A stretch of 64,000 nucleotides of DNA from an uncultured Bacteroidota bacterium (GCA_902778925.1 CACYZN010000002.1:52106-116105), one strand, 5' to 3'. Counted from the first letter of the stretch, positions 36,242 through 45,781 are shown. Translations and numbers: made by a program. The notes: generated from the sequence alone by a model not told the origin.

Positions 36242-36835
36242 CTCATTGTCGTGTTTATGTCAAGCCGCTATAATCAGGCTTTTATTATGGGAACTATATA
36301 CTTGTTGACAGATAATTGTCGCAAATATAACGCAACCGTTATCGGCTGCGTTTTTATGAACTCATTGTCATTTTTGTGTCAAGCCGCTATAATCAGGCTT
36401 TTATCATGGGAACTATATACTTGTTGACAGATATTTGTCGAAAATATAACGCAACCGTTATCGGTTGCGTTTTTATGAACTCATTGTCGTGTTTGTGTCA
36501 AGCCGCCATAATCAGGCTTTTATCATGGGAACCATATACTTGTTGACAGATATTTGTCGATATTATAACGCAACCGTTATCGGTTGCGTTTTTATGAACT
36601 CATTGTCGTGTTTGTGTCAAGCCGCTATAATCAGGCTTTTATCATGGGAACTATATACTTGTTGACAGAAATTGTCGATAATATAACGCAACCGTTATCG
36701 GCTGCGTTTTTATGAACTCATTGTCGTGTTTATGCCAAGCCGCCATAATCAGGCTTTTATCATGGGAACCATATACTTGTTGACAGATAATTGTCGAAAA
36801 TATAACGCAACCGTTATCGGTTGCGTTTTTATGAA
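36242..36835 (+). repeat. Five tandem 118-119-bp units with terminator-like hairpins (possible small-RNA array)
   Basis: Units at 36242, 36361, 36480, 36599 and 36717, each 119 bp (the fourth 118), ~95% alike. Each has an AGCC/GGCT stem (CAAGCCGCTATAATCAGGCT), GACA/TGTC around 6 nt, and a strong stem AACGCAACCG with CGGTTGCGTT, loop TTAT, followed by T's, i.e. a terminator shape. Units 1 and 4 have GGCTGCG in the 3' arm, leaving an A-C mismatch. Since 119 is not a multiple of 3, frames shift between units, which argues against protein coding. A single promoter precedes the array. No known RNA family is recognised. Confidence 0.75.
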
Positions 36836-36924
36836 CTTTTTCGGGCTAAGAGATATGAAGCAAACAATGTAAACCAATTCAGTTTAACCATCCCAAATCT
36901 GTCAACCGATTTCAGGGAAAGTCA

Positions 36925-36947
36925 GGTGTCGTTTGGCACCCCTTTTT
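36925..36947 (+). terminator. Hairpin followed by T-run
   Basis: GGTGTC and GGCACC with loop GTTT, then CCTTTTT. It may end transcripts from the 119-bp array. Between here and 37238 I see no gene. Confidence 0.5.
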
Positions 36948-37237
36948 CATACCTTTTTTGAAATTATGACCAAATTATGACCAAATTGGGGATATAAAAA
37001 AAAGGTTTTTGCATTTTTGTACATTTAGAACTACTTGCAAAATCTCTTTGATGCCCGGAGCCGAACTATTCTCGAACTCCTTTCTTGAAGACTTGGAAAA
37101 GATATGGGCGTTGCGGTTCACCCGACTAAGCCGATACCACCCAACAGACATCATGGCGAATGTCTGTAGGTCAATATACTATCATTGTTCATAATAATCA
37201 AATTGAAAAAAGTTTTTGCCAGATGCAGAAAAAGTTG

Positions 37238-37541
37238 TATATTTGCACTCGTAAACCGATTGATAGGTTTACCGAGAGAAAGCGCGTTTTCTCTATTCCG
37301 CGAATGTGAACTTGGACACTTCACAATGGTACTAAATCGGAATACGGTAAATGTTTTCTCACTTGTATTGTATTCGTATACCTACGACATACAACAAGTG
37401 GAGCATCATCAAAAGACCTTATCTATTTAGTACCAAGTACAAGGGAGTCCAAGCCCTACATTCGGGATGGGGAATCTGGATGGCTCCACTTTCTTCGTTT
37501 AGTTTAATTCCTCCGAGCCGAGGACAAAAAAAGGAAAACAT
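37238..37541 (+). promoter_or_regulatory. Promoter and structured leader before the 110-residue gene
   Basis: TATATTTG (37238-37245) fits the -7 box. Directly after the expected start come hairpin GTAAACC/GGTTTAC (37251-37272) and GAGAAA/TTTCTC (about 37275-37292). The leader is ~290 nt. Short frames inside it show no conserved-looking protein. Confidence 0.5.
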
Positions 37542-37874
37542 ATGGCAACAGCAGAAGAATTTGAGGAACTTTTGAGACAGTATGAGACAGAGCAAGACAC
37601 CCAAAAGAGGGCGGCTATTCTGGAGAAGATGAGAAAAAATGTCCTTGAGAGAAATGACAACAATGATGAGTTTATTATTCCCTACAAAAATGGGATTATA
37701 CGCATTTCTCAAGCAAGACCTTCCGAGTTGATAGAAATAAGTCGCAGTATGGAAACTATCAAAAGGCAAAAGCAACGTGAAATTTTAAACAACGAAGAAA
37801 GGATAAAGGAATTAGAAAGAAACAAATACAACAAAGAACATCCATATTCCGATTCCAATAACCATAAAATTTAA
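37542..37874 (+). CDS. Unknown charged coiled-coil protein
   Basis: 110 residues, highly charged, helical at both ends (EEFEELLRQYETEQDTQKRA and RQKQREILNNEERIKELERN), no signal peptide. I recognise no family. It ends 5 bp before the BspA-like gene and shares its lower GC, so the two were probably acquired and are transcribed together. Confidence 0.6.
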   Translation: MATAEEFEELLRQYETEQDTQKRAAILEKMRKNVLERNDNNDEFIIPYKNGIIRISQARPSELIEISRSMETIKRQKQREILNNEERIKELERNKYNKEHPYSDSNNHKI

Positions 37875-37879
37875 TTGAT

Positions 37880-40800
37880 ATGAAAAAGCAAGTATTTCTT
37901 TTATTTGCCGCATTATTGTTCAGTCAGGCGGTTTTCGCTTATGATTTCTCCGCCGTTACTCCTTCGGGGCAGACTTTGTACTACAATATCAACAGCAATG
38001 GTACGGTATCAGTCGCCTGTCCTAGCAGTTATTGGAGTGGTTACACAAAGCCAACAGGAAATCTTATTATCCTTGATAGTGTAACTTATGGTGGAATTAC
38101 CTATGCGGTTAAATCTCTCGGGAACAATGCATTCTCTGGTTGCAGCGGCCTGACGACAGTAACCGTCCCCAACTCGGTTACATACATCGGGAAGAACGCG
38201 TTCTCTAGTTGCAGCGGCTTGACGTCTGTAGTATTCAATGCTATAAATTGCTCATCGGCAAGTAGTTCTATGGAAAGTCCATTCTATGGAAGTTCAAACA
38301 TATCTAGTTTCACTTTTGGCGACAGTGTCGAAGTGATTCCTGCTTACTTATGCTATGGTATGAGTAATTTGACATTGGTAACCATTCCTAGCTCGGTTAC
38401 CTCCATCGGAAACGAGGCGTTTTATAATTGCAGTGGCCTGACGTCAGTAACCATTCCCAACTCGGTCACCTCCATTGGAAACTCCGCGTTCTCTTATTGT
38501 AGTGGTCTTACGTCGGTAACAATCCCCAACTCGGTTATCTCCATCGGAAACTATGCGTTCTATCATTGCAGTGGCCTGACGTCGGTAACAATAGGCAATT
38601 CGGTTACCTCCATTGGGCACTGCGTTTTTTCTTATTGCAGCGGCCTAACATCGGTAACCATCCCCAACTCAGTTACCTCCATCGGTAGCTATGCATTCTC
38701 TGGTTGCAGCGGCCTGACATCGGTAACCATCCCAAACTCGGTTACCTCCATCGGTAGCGCTGCATTCTCTGGTTGCAGCGGCTTGACGTTGATAACCATT
38801 CCCAACTTAATTACATCCATCGGGAACGACGCATTCTCTGGTTGCAGCGGTTTAACGACAGTAACCATTCCCAATTTGGTTACCTCAATTGGAAACCGCG
38901 CATTCAATAATTGCGGCAGCCTGACATCGGTGGTATTCAACGCAATAAATTGCTCATCGGCAAGTAGTTTTATGGAAAGTCCATTCTATGGATGTTCAAA
39001 CATCTCTAGTTTCACTTTTGGCGACAATGTCGAAGTGATTCCTGCTTACTTATGCTTTGGTATGAGTAATTTGACATCGGTAACCATTCCTAGCTCGGTT
39101 ATCTCCATCGGAAACTATGCGTTCTATAATTGCAGTGGCCTGACGTCAGTAACCATTCCCAACTCGGTCACCTCCATTGGAAACGACGTGTTCAATAATT
39201 GTAGCGATTTGACGTCGGTGACCATAGGCAACTCGGTTACCTCCATTGGAAACCGCGCTTTCAATAATTGCAGCAGCCTGATGTCGGTAGTATTCAACGC
39301 TGACAGCTGCGTATTGGCAGGATCTGGCACGGAAAGGGGGTTCACTGGATGTTCAAACATCACTAATTTTACCATTGGAGACAATGTAAGAGTGATTCCT
39401 GATTTTTTGTGCTATGGTTTGAGCAATTTGACATCGGTAACCATTCCCAACGCGGTTACATACATCGGGAACAATGCGTTCTATGGATGCAGCGGCTTGA
39501 CTTCGGTAACAATAGGTAACTCGGTTACATACATTGGGAACAACGCATTCTCTGGTTGCAGTGGCCTGATGTCGGTAGTGTTCAATGCTGACAACTGCAC
39601 ATTGGCAGGCTCTGGCACGGCAAGGGGATTCACTGGATGTTCAAACATCACTAATTTCACCATTGGAGACAATGTAAGAGTGATTCCTGATTACTTGTGC
39701 TATGGTTTGAGTAATTTGACGTCGGTAACCATTCCCAACTCGGTTACATACATCGGGAACAATGCATTCTCTGGTTGCAGTGGCCTGATGTCTGTAGTAT
39801 TCAACGCCGACAGCTGCACATTGGCAGGCTCTGGCACGGCAAGAGGGTTCACTGGATGTTCAAACATTACTAATTTCACCCTTGGTAACAATGTAAGAGT
39901 GATTCCTGATTACTTGTGCTATGGTTTGAGCAATTTGACGTCTGTTGTCATCCCCAACTCGGTTACATACATCGGGAACAACGCGTTCTGTGGTTGCAGC
40001 GGCTTGACGTCGGTAACCATTCCCAACTTAATTACTTCCATCGGGAACAATGCATTCTCTGGTTGCAGCGGACTAACGACAGTAACCATCCCCAACTCGG
40101 TTACATACATCGGGGAGAACGCGTTCTCTAGTTGCAGCGGCTTGACGTCGGTAGTATTCAACGCCGACAGCTGCACATTGGCAGGCTCTGGCACGGCAAG
40201 GGGCTTCTCTGGATGTTCAAACATCACCAACTTCACCATTGGCGACAATGTTGAAGTAATTCCTGATTACTTATGTTATGGTTTGAGCAATTTGATGTCT
40301 GTTTCTATTGGTAACTCAATTACTTCCATTGGGGAGTTTGCATTCTATGAATGCAGCGGTCTGACGTCGGTAACTATTCCCAATATGGTTACCCATATCG
40401 GAAACTTTGCGTTCTCTAATTGCAGTGGCCTGACGTCGGTAACTATTCCCAACTCGGTTACCCATATCGGAAACTTTGCGTTCTCTAATTGCAGTGGTCT
40501 GACGTCGGTAATCATTCCCAACTCGGTTACCTTCATAGGAAACCAGGCGTTTTATAACTGCAGTGGCCTGACATCTGTAATGATACCCAACTCGGTTACC
40601 TCCATTGGGAGCTCCGCGTTCTCTGGTTGCAGCGGCCTGACGTCGGTGGTATTCAATGCTGACAGCTGTGCATTGGCAAGTTCTCTTACAAATAGACCAT
40701 TCTATGGATGTTTAAATATCACTAATTTCACCATTGGCGACAATGTCAGAGTGATTCCAAATAACTTGTGCTATGATTTGAGCAATTTGACGTCGGTAAC

Positions 40801-43411
40801 CATTCCCAACTCGGTTGCTTATATCGGTGACAACGCGTTCTCTGGTTGCAGCGGCCTGACATCGGTAGTATTCAACGCAGACAGCTGCGTATTGTTAGGC
40901 TCTGGCACAGCAAGGGGGTTCTCAGGATGTTCAAACATCACTAACTTCACCATTGGAGACAATGTAAGAGTAATTCCTGATTACTTGTGCTATGGTTTGA
41001 GTTATTTGACGACGGTAACAATAGGCAATTCGGTTACCTCCATCGGAAACCAGGCGTTTAATAATTGCAGCGGCCTGACGTCAGTAAACTACACGGGAAC
41101 TGCCGACCAATGGAACTCTATTACTATACAAACTAGCGGTAACCCTATTATTTACTCTAAAAATCTATACCTTGACAATGTCTTGCTGACCGACCTTGTT
41201 TTCTCTAATTCAACAACTCAAATCAATAGCAATTTTAAATATGACACCGCATTGACGTCGGTAACTATTCCCAACTCTGTTACCTCCATCGGGAGCTCCG
41301 CGTTCTCTGGTTGCAGCGGCTTGACGTCTGTAGAGTTCAATGCTATAAATTGCGCATCGGCAAGTACTTCTACAGATAGACCATTCTCAGGATGTTCAAA
41401 CATCACCAATTTCATCATTGGCGACAATGTTGAAGTAATTCCTGATTACTTATGTTATGGTTTAAGCAATTTGTCGTCTGTTTCCATTGGTACCTCAGTT
41501 ACCTCAATAGGGGAGTGTGCGTTATATAATTGCAGCGGCCTGACATCAGTAACCATTCCTAACTCGGTCACCTCCATTGGAAACCAGGCATTCAGCGGTT
41601 GCAGTGGCCTGATGTCTGTTTCCATTGGTACCTCGGTTACCTCCATTGGGTACTACGTATTCTATGGTTGCAGTGGCCTGACGTCTGTTACCATCCCCAA
41701 CTCTGTTACCTCTATCGGAAACTCCGCGTTCTCTTATTGTAGTGGTCTTACGTCGGTAACAATCCCCAACTCGGTTACCTCTATCGGGTATAGTGCGTTC
41801 TATGGTTGCAGTGGCCTGACGTCGGTAACAATAGGCAACTCGGTTGCCACCATCGGTAGTGACGCATTCAATGGTTGCAGTAGCCTGACATCGGTTATAT
41901 TCAACGCTGTAAATTGCACAACGGGTTATTATATTAAACCATTCTATGGATGTTCAAACATCACCAATTTCACCATTGGTGACAATGTTGAAGTAATTCC
42001 CGATAACTTGTGCTATCATTTGATAAATTTGACAGCGGTTTCTATTGGCAGCTCAGTTACATACATCGGGGAAAGCGCGTTTGAATCTTGCATAAGCCTT
42101 ACGACGGTAACTATCCCAAGCTCGGTTACCTCCATCGGAAACCATGCATTCAGTGGTTGCAGTGGCCTGACGTCGGTAAACTACACGGGAACTGCCAACC
42201 AATGGAATTCTATTACTATGCAAACTAGCGGTAACCCCATTATTTACTCTAAAAATCTATACCTTGACAATGTCTTGCTGACCGACCTTGTTTTCTCTAA
42301 TTCAACAACTCAAATCAATAGCAATTTTAGATATGACACCGCATTGACGACAGTAACCATTCCCAACTCGGTTACCTCTATTGGGAGCAACGCGTTCAAT
42401 GGCTGCAGTGGCCTGACGTTGGTATCAATAGGCAACTCGGTTACCTCCATCGGTAACGCCGCGTTCTCTAATTGCGGCGGTCTGACGTCGGTAACAATCC
42501 CCAACTCAGTTACCTCAATAGGGGAGTATGTGTTCTATGGTTGCAACGACCTGACATCGGTAATAATAGGAAATTCTGTTGCCAACATTGGGAACAATGC
42601 TTTTTATGGGTGCAGTGGTATTACGTCCATGCAATTCTTGGGCCAGATGCCGCCTTATCTCGGCACTGATGCTTTCGCAGGAATACCGACAGATATTCCA
42701 GTGTATATACCTTGTGGAAGGCTGGCATACTATGCGGCCCAAATACCACAATTCACTAACTATGTAGAAACAATGCTTAGTTTTTCTGCTATGTCAGAAG
42801 ATGAGAGCAAGGGCACGGTGCAGATTTTGACTGCACCATCCTGTACCAACCATAATGCCGTACTGTACGCTGTACCATCCGATGGCTACCACTTCGACCA
42901 CTGGAGTACAGGTAGTACAGACAACCCTTATACGTTGACCGTCACCAGCGACACCACCATTGTGGCTTATTTCGTCTCGAATACACAAGAGACGTATACT
43001 GTTACCGTACTCTCTGACAACACAGTGATGGGTAGCGTCAATGGAGGCGGGGAATATGAGGATGGTACATCTGCTACTATTACGGCATATCCAGCCGACG
43101 GCTACCACTTCGATCACTGGAGCACGGGTAGCACAGACAACCCCTATACATTGACCGTTACCAGCGACACCACCATTATAGCCTATTTTGTCTCGAATGG
43201 CGGCGGCACGGATGGTATCGGCGAGGTTGGAACAGAAGACATCCGTATAAGTGTATCTGACGGGCGTATCTGTGTTGAGGGCATCACAGACGAAGAGGTG
43301 CGGGTGTACGACATCACAGGGCGCATGGTGCAGAACCGTTCCTTGCCGTTAGGCGTGTACATCGTTAAGATTGGCACCCTGCCAGCACAAAAGGTTGTCG
43401 TAATGAGATAA
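37880..43411 (+). CDS. BspA-like leucine-rich-repeat surface protein with T9SS tail
   Basis: 1843 residues. Signal peptide MKKQVFLLFAALLFSQAVFA. Residues ~60-1640 are LRR_5/BspA repeats of 23 residues (LTSVTIPNSVTSIGNxAFxx-CSG), interrupted by blocks with VVFNADSC, GCSNITNFTIGDNV and RVIPDYLCYGLSNL, and by two near-identical NYTGTA-x-QWNSIT blocks. Two divergent InlB-type repeats follow (DGYHFDHWSTGSTDNPYTLT, about residues 1670 and 1735). The C-terminal ~55 residues (ICVEGITDEEVRVYDITGRM, then GVYIVKIG) form a T9SS type-A sorting domain. BspA proteins bind host matrix or other bacteria. DNA repeats are nearly identical, so copy number may vary by recombination. GC is lower than the core. Confidence 0.95.
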   Translation: MKKQVFLLFAALLFSQAVFAYDFSAVTPSGQTLYYNINSNGTVSVACPSSYWSGYTKPTGNLIILDSVTYGGITYAVKSLGNNAFSGCSGLTTVTVPNSVTYIGKNAFSSCSGLTSVVFNAINCSSASSSMESPFYGSSNISSFTFGDSVEVIPAYLCYGMSNLTLVTIPSSVTSIGNEAFYNCSGLTSVTIPNSVTSIGNSAFSYCSGLTSVTIPNSVISIGNYAFYHCSGLTSVTIGNSVTSIGHCVFSYCSGLTSVTIPNSVTSIGSYAFSGCSGLTSVTIPNSVTSIGSAAFSGCSGLTLITIPNLITSIGNDAFSGCSGLTTVTIPNLVTSIGNRAFNNCGSLTSVVFNAINCSSASSFMESPFYGCSNISSFTFGDNVEVIPAYLCFGMSNLTSVTIPSSVISIGNYAFYNCSGLTSVTIPNSVTSIGNDVFNNCSDLTSVTIGNSVTSIGNRAFNNCSSLMSVVFNADSCVLAGSGTERGFTGCSNITNFTIGDNVRVIPDFLCYGLSNLTSVTIPNAVTYIGNNAFYGCSGLTSVTIGNSVTYIGNNAFSGCSGLMSVVFNADNCTLAGSGTARGFTGCSNITNFTIGDNVRVIPDYLCYGLSNLTSVTIPNSVTYIGNNAFSGCSGLMSVVFNADSCTLAGSGTARGFTGCSNITNFTLGNNVRVIPDYLCYGLSNLTSVVIPNSVTYIGNNAFCGCSGLTSVTIPNLITSIGNNAFSGCSGLTTVTIPNSVTYIGENAFSSCSGLTSVVFNADSCTLAGSGTARGFSGCSNITNFTIGDNVEVIPDYLCYGLSNLMSVSIGNSITSIGEFAFYECSGLTSVTIPNMVTHIGNFAFSNCSGLTSVTIPNSVTHIGNFAFSNCSGLTSVIIPNSVTFIGNQAFYNCSGLTSVMIPNSVTSIGSSAFSGCSGLTSVVFNADSCALASSLTNRPFYGCLNITNFTIGDNVRVIPNNLCYDLSNLTSVTIPNSVAYIGDNAFSGCSGLTSVVFNADSCVLLGSGTARGFSGCSNITNFTIGDNVRVIPDYLCYGLSYLTTVTIGNSVTSIGNQAFNNCSGLTSVNYTGTADQWNSITIQTSGNPIIYSKNLYLDNVLLTDLVFSNSTTQINSNFKYDTALTSVTIPNSVTSIGSSAFSGCSGLTSVEFNAINCASASTSTDRPFSGCSNITNFIIGDNVEVIPDYLCYGLSNLSSVSIGTSVTSIGECALYNCSGLTSVTIPNSVTSIGNQAFSGCSGLMSVSIGTSVTSIGYYVFYGCSGLTSVTIPNSVTSIGNSAFSYCSGLTSVTIPNSVTSIGYSAFYGCSGLTSVTIGNSVATIGSDAFNGCSSLTSVIFNAVNCTTGYYIKPFYGCSNITNFTIGDNVEVIPDNLCYHLINLTAVSIGSSVTYIGESAFESCISLTTVTIPSSVTSIGNHAFSGCSGLTSVNYTGTANQWNSITMQTSGNPIIYSKNLYLDNVLLTDLVFSNSTTQINSNFRYDTALTTVTIPNSVTSIGSNAFNGCSGLTLVSIGNSVTSIGNAAFSNCGGLTSVTIPNSVTSIGEYVFYGCNDLTSVIIGNSVANIGNNAFYGCSGITSMQFLGQMPPYLGTDAFAGIPTDIPVYIPCGRLAYYAAQIPQFTNYVETMLSFSAMSEDESKGTVQILTAPSCTNHNAVLYAVPSDGYHFDHWSTGSTDNPYTLTVTSDTTIVAYFVSNTQETYTVTVLSDNTVMGSVNGGGEYEDGTSATITAYPADGYHFDHWSTGSTDNPYTLTVTSDTTIIAYFVSNGGGTDGIGEVGTEDIRISVSDGRICVEGITDEEVRVYDITGRMVQNRSLPLGVYIVKIGTLPAQKVVVMR

Positions 43412-43443
43412 CGATTCAGAAAGAGGTCTATAAGTAAACAAGG

Positions 43444-43466
43444 GTGGCCGTTGCCGGCCACTCTTT
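43444..43466 (+). terminator. Terminator of the BspA-like gene
   Basis: GTGGCCG and CGGCCAC with loop TTGC, followed by TCTTTTG, 30 bp after the stop. Confidence 0.8.
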
Positions 43467-43600
43467 TGTTATTTATGGGTTAGCACTGCAACGAAACATT
43501 TTGCCCACCAATACCTGAACATATCGCGGCTTTGAGTTTTCTGCTGTTATTCGACGTTGTTTTGACAAGCTTGTATCTAGGTTCACAGACAATTAGGTGA

Positions 43601-44470
43601 GTGGGACCGCAGCCGAAAATGCTACGAAATGTTTTCTATATTGATAAAATCCATGTGCCAGCATACAAAGACGACCCCGAACAGATAGTGGAAGGTCAGC
43701 ATGAAGCCTTGGTAGATGAAGAAACATTCTATAAGGTTCAAGACATCATCGACGGCAGAAAGAAGAACACGCCCAAGATGAGGACGAAGATACCGCACCC
43801 TGACTTCTTTTTGAGAGCTTACCTTGTATGCCCTCACTGCGGTCATGCTATCACTGCATCCCACAGCCGAAGCCACAACGGGAACAAATACGCATACTAC
43901 CATTGCTCACACGACCAAAAACACCTGCGAGTGAAAGCGGAGCAGGCAAACGAAGAGTTTGCCCGATATGTAGGTGCATTGAAGCCCAATAAAACGGTTC
44001 TCGCATACTATGAGAAGATACTGGAAGATATACGCTCAAACGGTCAAAAGGATGCCTGAAAAGTCATTAGGAAGTATGAGGACGAGATTTCTACGCTGCA
44101 AGCCCGTATCGACAAAGCGGTTGTAGCACTCCTTGACGGCAAGATAAGTCCCGAAGACAAAGAACGTCTTGAAAGTCGCTGCAAGCGTGAAATAGCAAGC
44201 AAAAGAGAGCGTATCGAGGTGCTCAAAACCGCTAACAGTACCAATCTCGAACCAAAACTGGGGTATGCAATGGCACTGATAAACAACTTGGAAGGATTAA
44301 TGACCGATGCTCCTACCGAGACCAAGTTGAGGGTGTTGAGTTCTATGTTTCCCCAAAAAATCGTGTATGACGGTGAAAGTTATCGAACCGCAGCAGTCAA
44401 CAAAGTACTTGACTTAATCTATCAACAAACCAACGAATTACGAGGGTCAAAAAAAAGTAAAGGAGGGTAA
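43601..44470 (+). pseudogene. Broken large serine recombinase (C-terminal part)
   Basis: The catalytic resolvase domain is missing. What remains is the recombinase domain (MLRNVFYIDKIHVPAYKDD, EQIVEGQHEALVDEETFYKV), a zinc ribbon (YLVCPHCGHAITAS ... YYHCSHDQKH) and a coiled coil. An in-frame TGA at 44057-44059 splits the frame; the rest continues in the same frame (YEDEISTLQARIDKAVVALL ... LRVLSSMFPQKIVYDGESYR) to 44470. Family members integrate phages and mobilisable elements, so this is the trace of an element to the left of the tRNA-Leu genes. Confidence 0.88.
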
Positions 44471-44489
44471 ATCTTGCGATTTATCCTCC
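44462..44489 (-). terminator. Terminator of the tRNA-Leu pair, overlapping the recombinase remnant end
   Basis: GGAGGGTAAATC and GATTTATCCTCC form a 12-bp stem (one G-T) with loop TTGC. On the minus strand TTTACTTTTTT follows. It lies 4 bp after the tRNA-Leu 3' end. Confidence 0.8.
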
Positions 44490-44493
44490 GTCG

Positions 44494-44575
44494 TGCCCGG
44501 AACAGGACTTGAACCTGCACATCTTTCGATACACGCACCTGAAACGTGCGCGTCTACCAATTCCGCCATCCGGGC
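44494..44575 (-). tRNA. tRNA-Leu (CAG)
   Basis: On the minus strand the acceptor GCCCGGA pairs with TCCGGGC. Class II structure with a variable arm; D-loop GGAATTGGTAGACGCG; anticodon loop TTCAGGT giving CAG; T-arm GGTTCAAGTCC. 82 nt. Confidence 0.93.
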
Positions 44576-44645
44576 ATCTGGTAGAGTTCCTTTCTCTTGG
44601 AACATTGTTCGGGACTGTTGATTGTCGTCAGCTCTCCCTTTTTTG

Positions 44646-44728
44646 TGCCCAGGACAAGACTTGAACTTGCACCGCCTATGGCGACTACCCCCTCAAAGTA
44701 GCGTGTCTACCAATTCCACCACCTGGGC
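44646..44728 (-). tRNA. tRNA-Leu (GAG)
   Basis: On the minus strand the acceptor GCCCAGG pairs with CCTGGGC. Class II tRNA; anticodon loop TTGAGGG giving GAG; T-arm AGTTCAAGTCT. 83 nt. Lies 70 bp upstream of the CAG tRNA, sharing its promoter. Confidence 0.92.
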
Positions 44729-44732
44729 TTAT

Positions 44733-44760
44733 GAATTTTGAATTGCGAATTATGAATTTC
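44733..44760. repeat. GAATTNN heptanucleotide repeat
   Basis: Four 7-bp units: GAATTTT, GAATTGC, GAATTAT, GAATTTC. Reverse complement of the CAATTCN class found inside the GSCFA gene. Confidence 0.75.
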
Positions 44761-44804
44761 GAAATCCAGCATTCAACTTCCGTTTTCTCTTTCGAAAGCG
44801 GGTG

Positions 44805-44812
44805 CAAAAGTA
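44805..44812 (-). promoter_or_regulatory. tRNA-Leu promoter -7 box
   Basis: The minus strand reads TACTTTTG, the same variant as at tRNA-Val. It is 77 bp upstream of the GAG tRNA, with the 7-bp repeat in between. The remaining gap to aroE (44813-44908) holds nothing recognisable. Confidence 0.55.
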
Positions 44813-44908
44813 CATACTTTTTCCGAACTGACAAAATATTTTTTCAATATTTTTCCCAATTCTTTGAGTATAAACATTGTAAAGACAACCACAAGAGTAC
44901 TTAAACCT

Positions 44909-45745
44909 CTACCAACTACTGTTGGAACCACTAAAAAGTTGCCAACTTAGCTCTGCCTGACGATATAGCATTGCAAGGCCATCGATAGTCGTTGCTCCAC
45001 AGTTGCTTGCATGCTGCAAGAGTCGCGTCGGTGCCGGATTGTAGACAAGGTCGTATACCGTATAACGCTTGTCTATGGCTCCACTCCAGGGCGTGGCATC
45101 GACATTGGGGAACATACCAACGGGTGTGGCATTGACGAGCAACGGGCAGCGGGCTTGACGCAACCGTCGGTCGGCTGCCGCATAGTCTATGGCGACCAGG
45201 TCGGGATGGCGGTCTGGCTGCCGACTTGCAAAGACATGGGGTATACCCATACGGCCAAGGGCGTAGCCCACGGCACGTGCCGCGCCGCCGGTACCGAGCA
45301 CCACGGCGCAGTCGAACCCAGTGCCGGCCAGAGCAGTGAGGGTTTCCCCGAAGGCTGGGGCATCGGTGTTGTGACCATAGAGCTGTCCGTCAGCATCCAC
45401 CACCACACAGTTCACCGCCCCAATGGCTTCCGCCTCAGAGCTGAGCCGATCAAGCATAGGTATCACAGCCTGCTTGTACGGTACCGTTACGTTAAACCCG
45501 CCAATAGCTCCGTCCTCAACCCAACGGCGTAAACCGTCGAGGCTCTCCATCTCGTGCAGGCTGTAGGTGCAGTCTGTGAGTCCAAGCCGCAGAAAGAGCT
45601 GCTCGAACCACCGCTGCGAATAGGAATGCCCCAGACGCCGCCCCACAAGGGCAAAATTATGTCTTACTATTTGCTTCCCGTCGTCCACAATAATGATGCA
45701 TTTTCCTAAATAACGACAACTCTCTGTAAACATTATGTCTTGCAA
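44909..45745 (-). CDS. aroE: Shikimate dehydrogenase
   Basis: The frame gives 278 residues, but the family normally begins close to FALVGRRLGHSYSQRWF, ~30 residues in. A GTG near 45687 (VDDGKQIVRHNFALVG) may be the true start. Substrate site: GGFNVTVPYKQAVI with catalytic Lys, and GHNTDAPAFGETL with catalytic Asp. NADP fold: VVLGTGGAARAVGYAL. LLVNATPVGM and YDLVYNPAPTRLL complete the fold. Reduces 3-dehydroshikimate in aromatic amino-acid synthesis. Divergent from the EEP gene. Confidence 0.93.
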   Translation of the reverse strand: MQDIMFTESCRYLGKCIIIVDDGKQIVRHNFALVGRRLGHSYSQRWFEQLFLRLGLTDCTYSLHEMESLDGLRRWVEDGAIGGFNVTVPYKQAVIPMLDRLSSEAEAIGAVNCVVVDADGQLYGHNTDAPAFGETLTALAGTGFDCAVVLGTGGAARAVGYALGRMGIPHVFASRQPDRHPDLVAIDYAAADRRLRQARCPLLVNATPVGMFPNVDATPWSGAIDKRYTVYDLVYNPAPTRLLQHASNCGATTIDGLAMLYRQAELSWQLFSGSNSSW

Positions 45746-45760
45746 TTAGATTATTTTATG

Positions 45761-45768
45761 TAACTTTG
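45761..45768 (+). promoter_or_regulatory. Promoter of the EEP-nth-Bat-ABC operon
   Basis: TAACTTTG matches TAnnTTTG. The ATG at 45782 is only 13 bp further, leaving a leader of roughly 5-8 nt, too short for ribosome-binding sequences. Confidence 0.6.
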
Positions 45769-45781
45769 CAGCGCTGTTTAT

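Noticed and set aside
36239-36665. Protein-coding frames in the 119-bp units (about 62-66 codons)
   Set aside because: The 119-bp period shifts frame in each unit, so no single product is conserved along the array.
36242-36835. CRISPR array
   Set aside because: Whole 119-bp units repeat; there are no unique spacers between short repeats and no cas genes nearby.
36300-36840. TTGACA and TATAAC inside each 119-bp unit as sigma-70 promoters
   Set aside because: Spacing is ~15 bp and Bacteroidetes use a different promoter (TTTG / TAnnTTTG); the motifs are parts of the GACA/TGTC and terminator-like stems.
37880-43411. CRISPR-like direct repeats in 37880-43411
   Set aside because: These are 69-bp (23-codon) leucine-rich repeats in one uninterrupted frame.
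44057-44059. Recoded TGA (selenocysteine or readthrough) in the recombinase
   Set aside because: The gene already lacks its catalytic domain, and no SECIS-like hairpin is evident; a nonsense mutation in a pseudogene is simpler.
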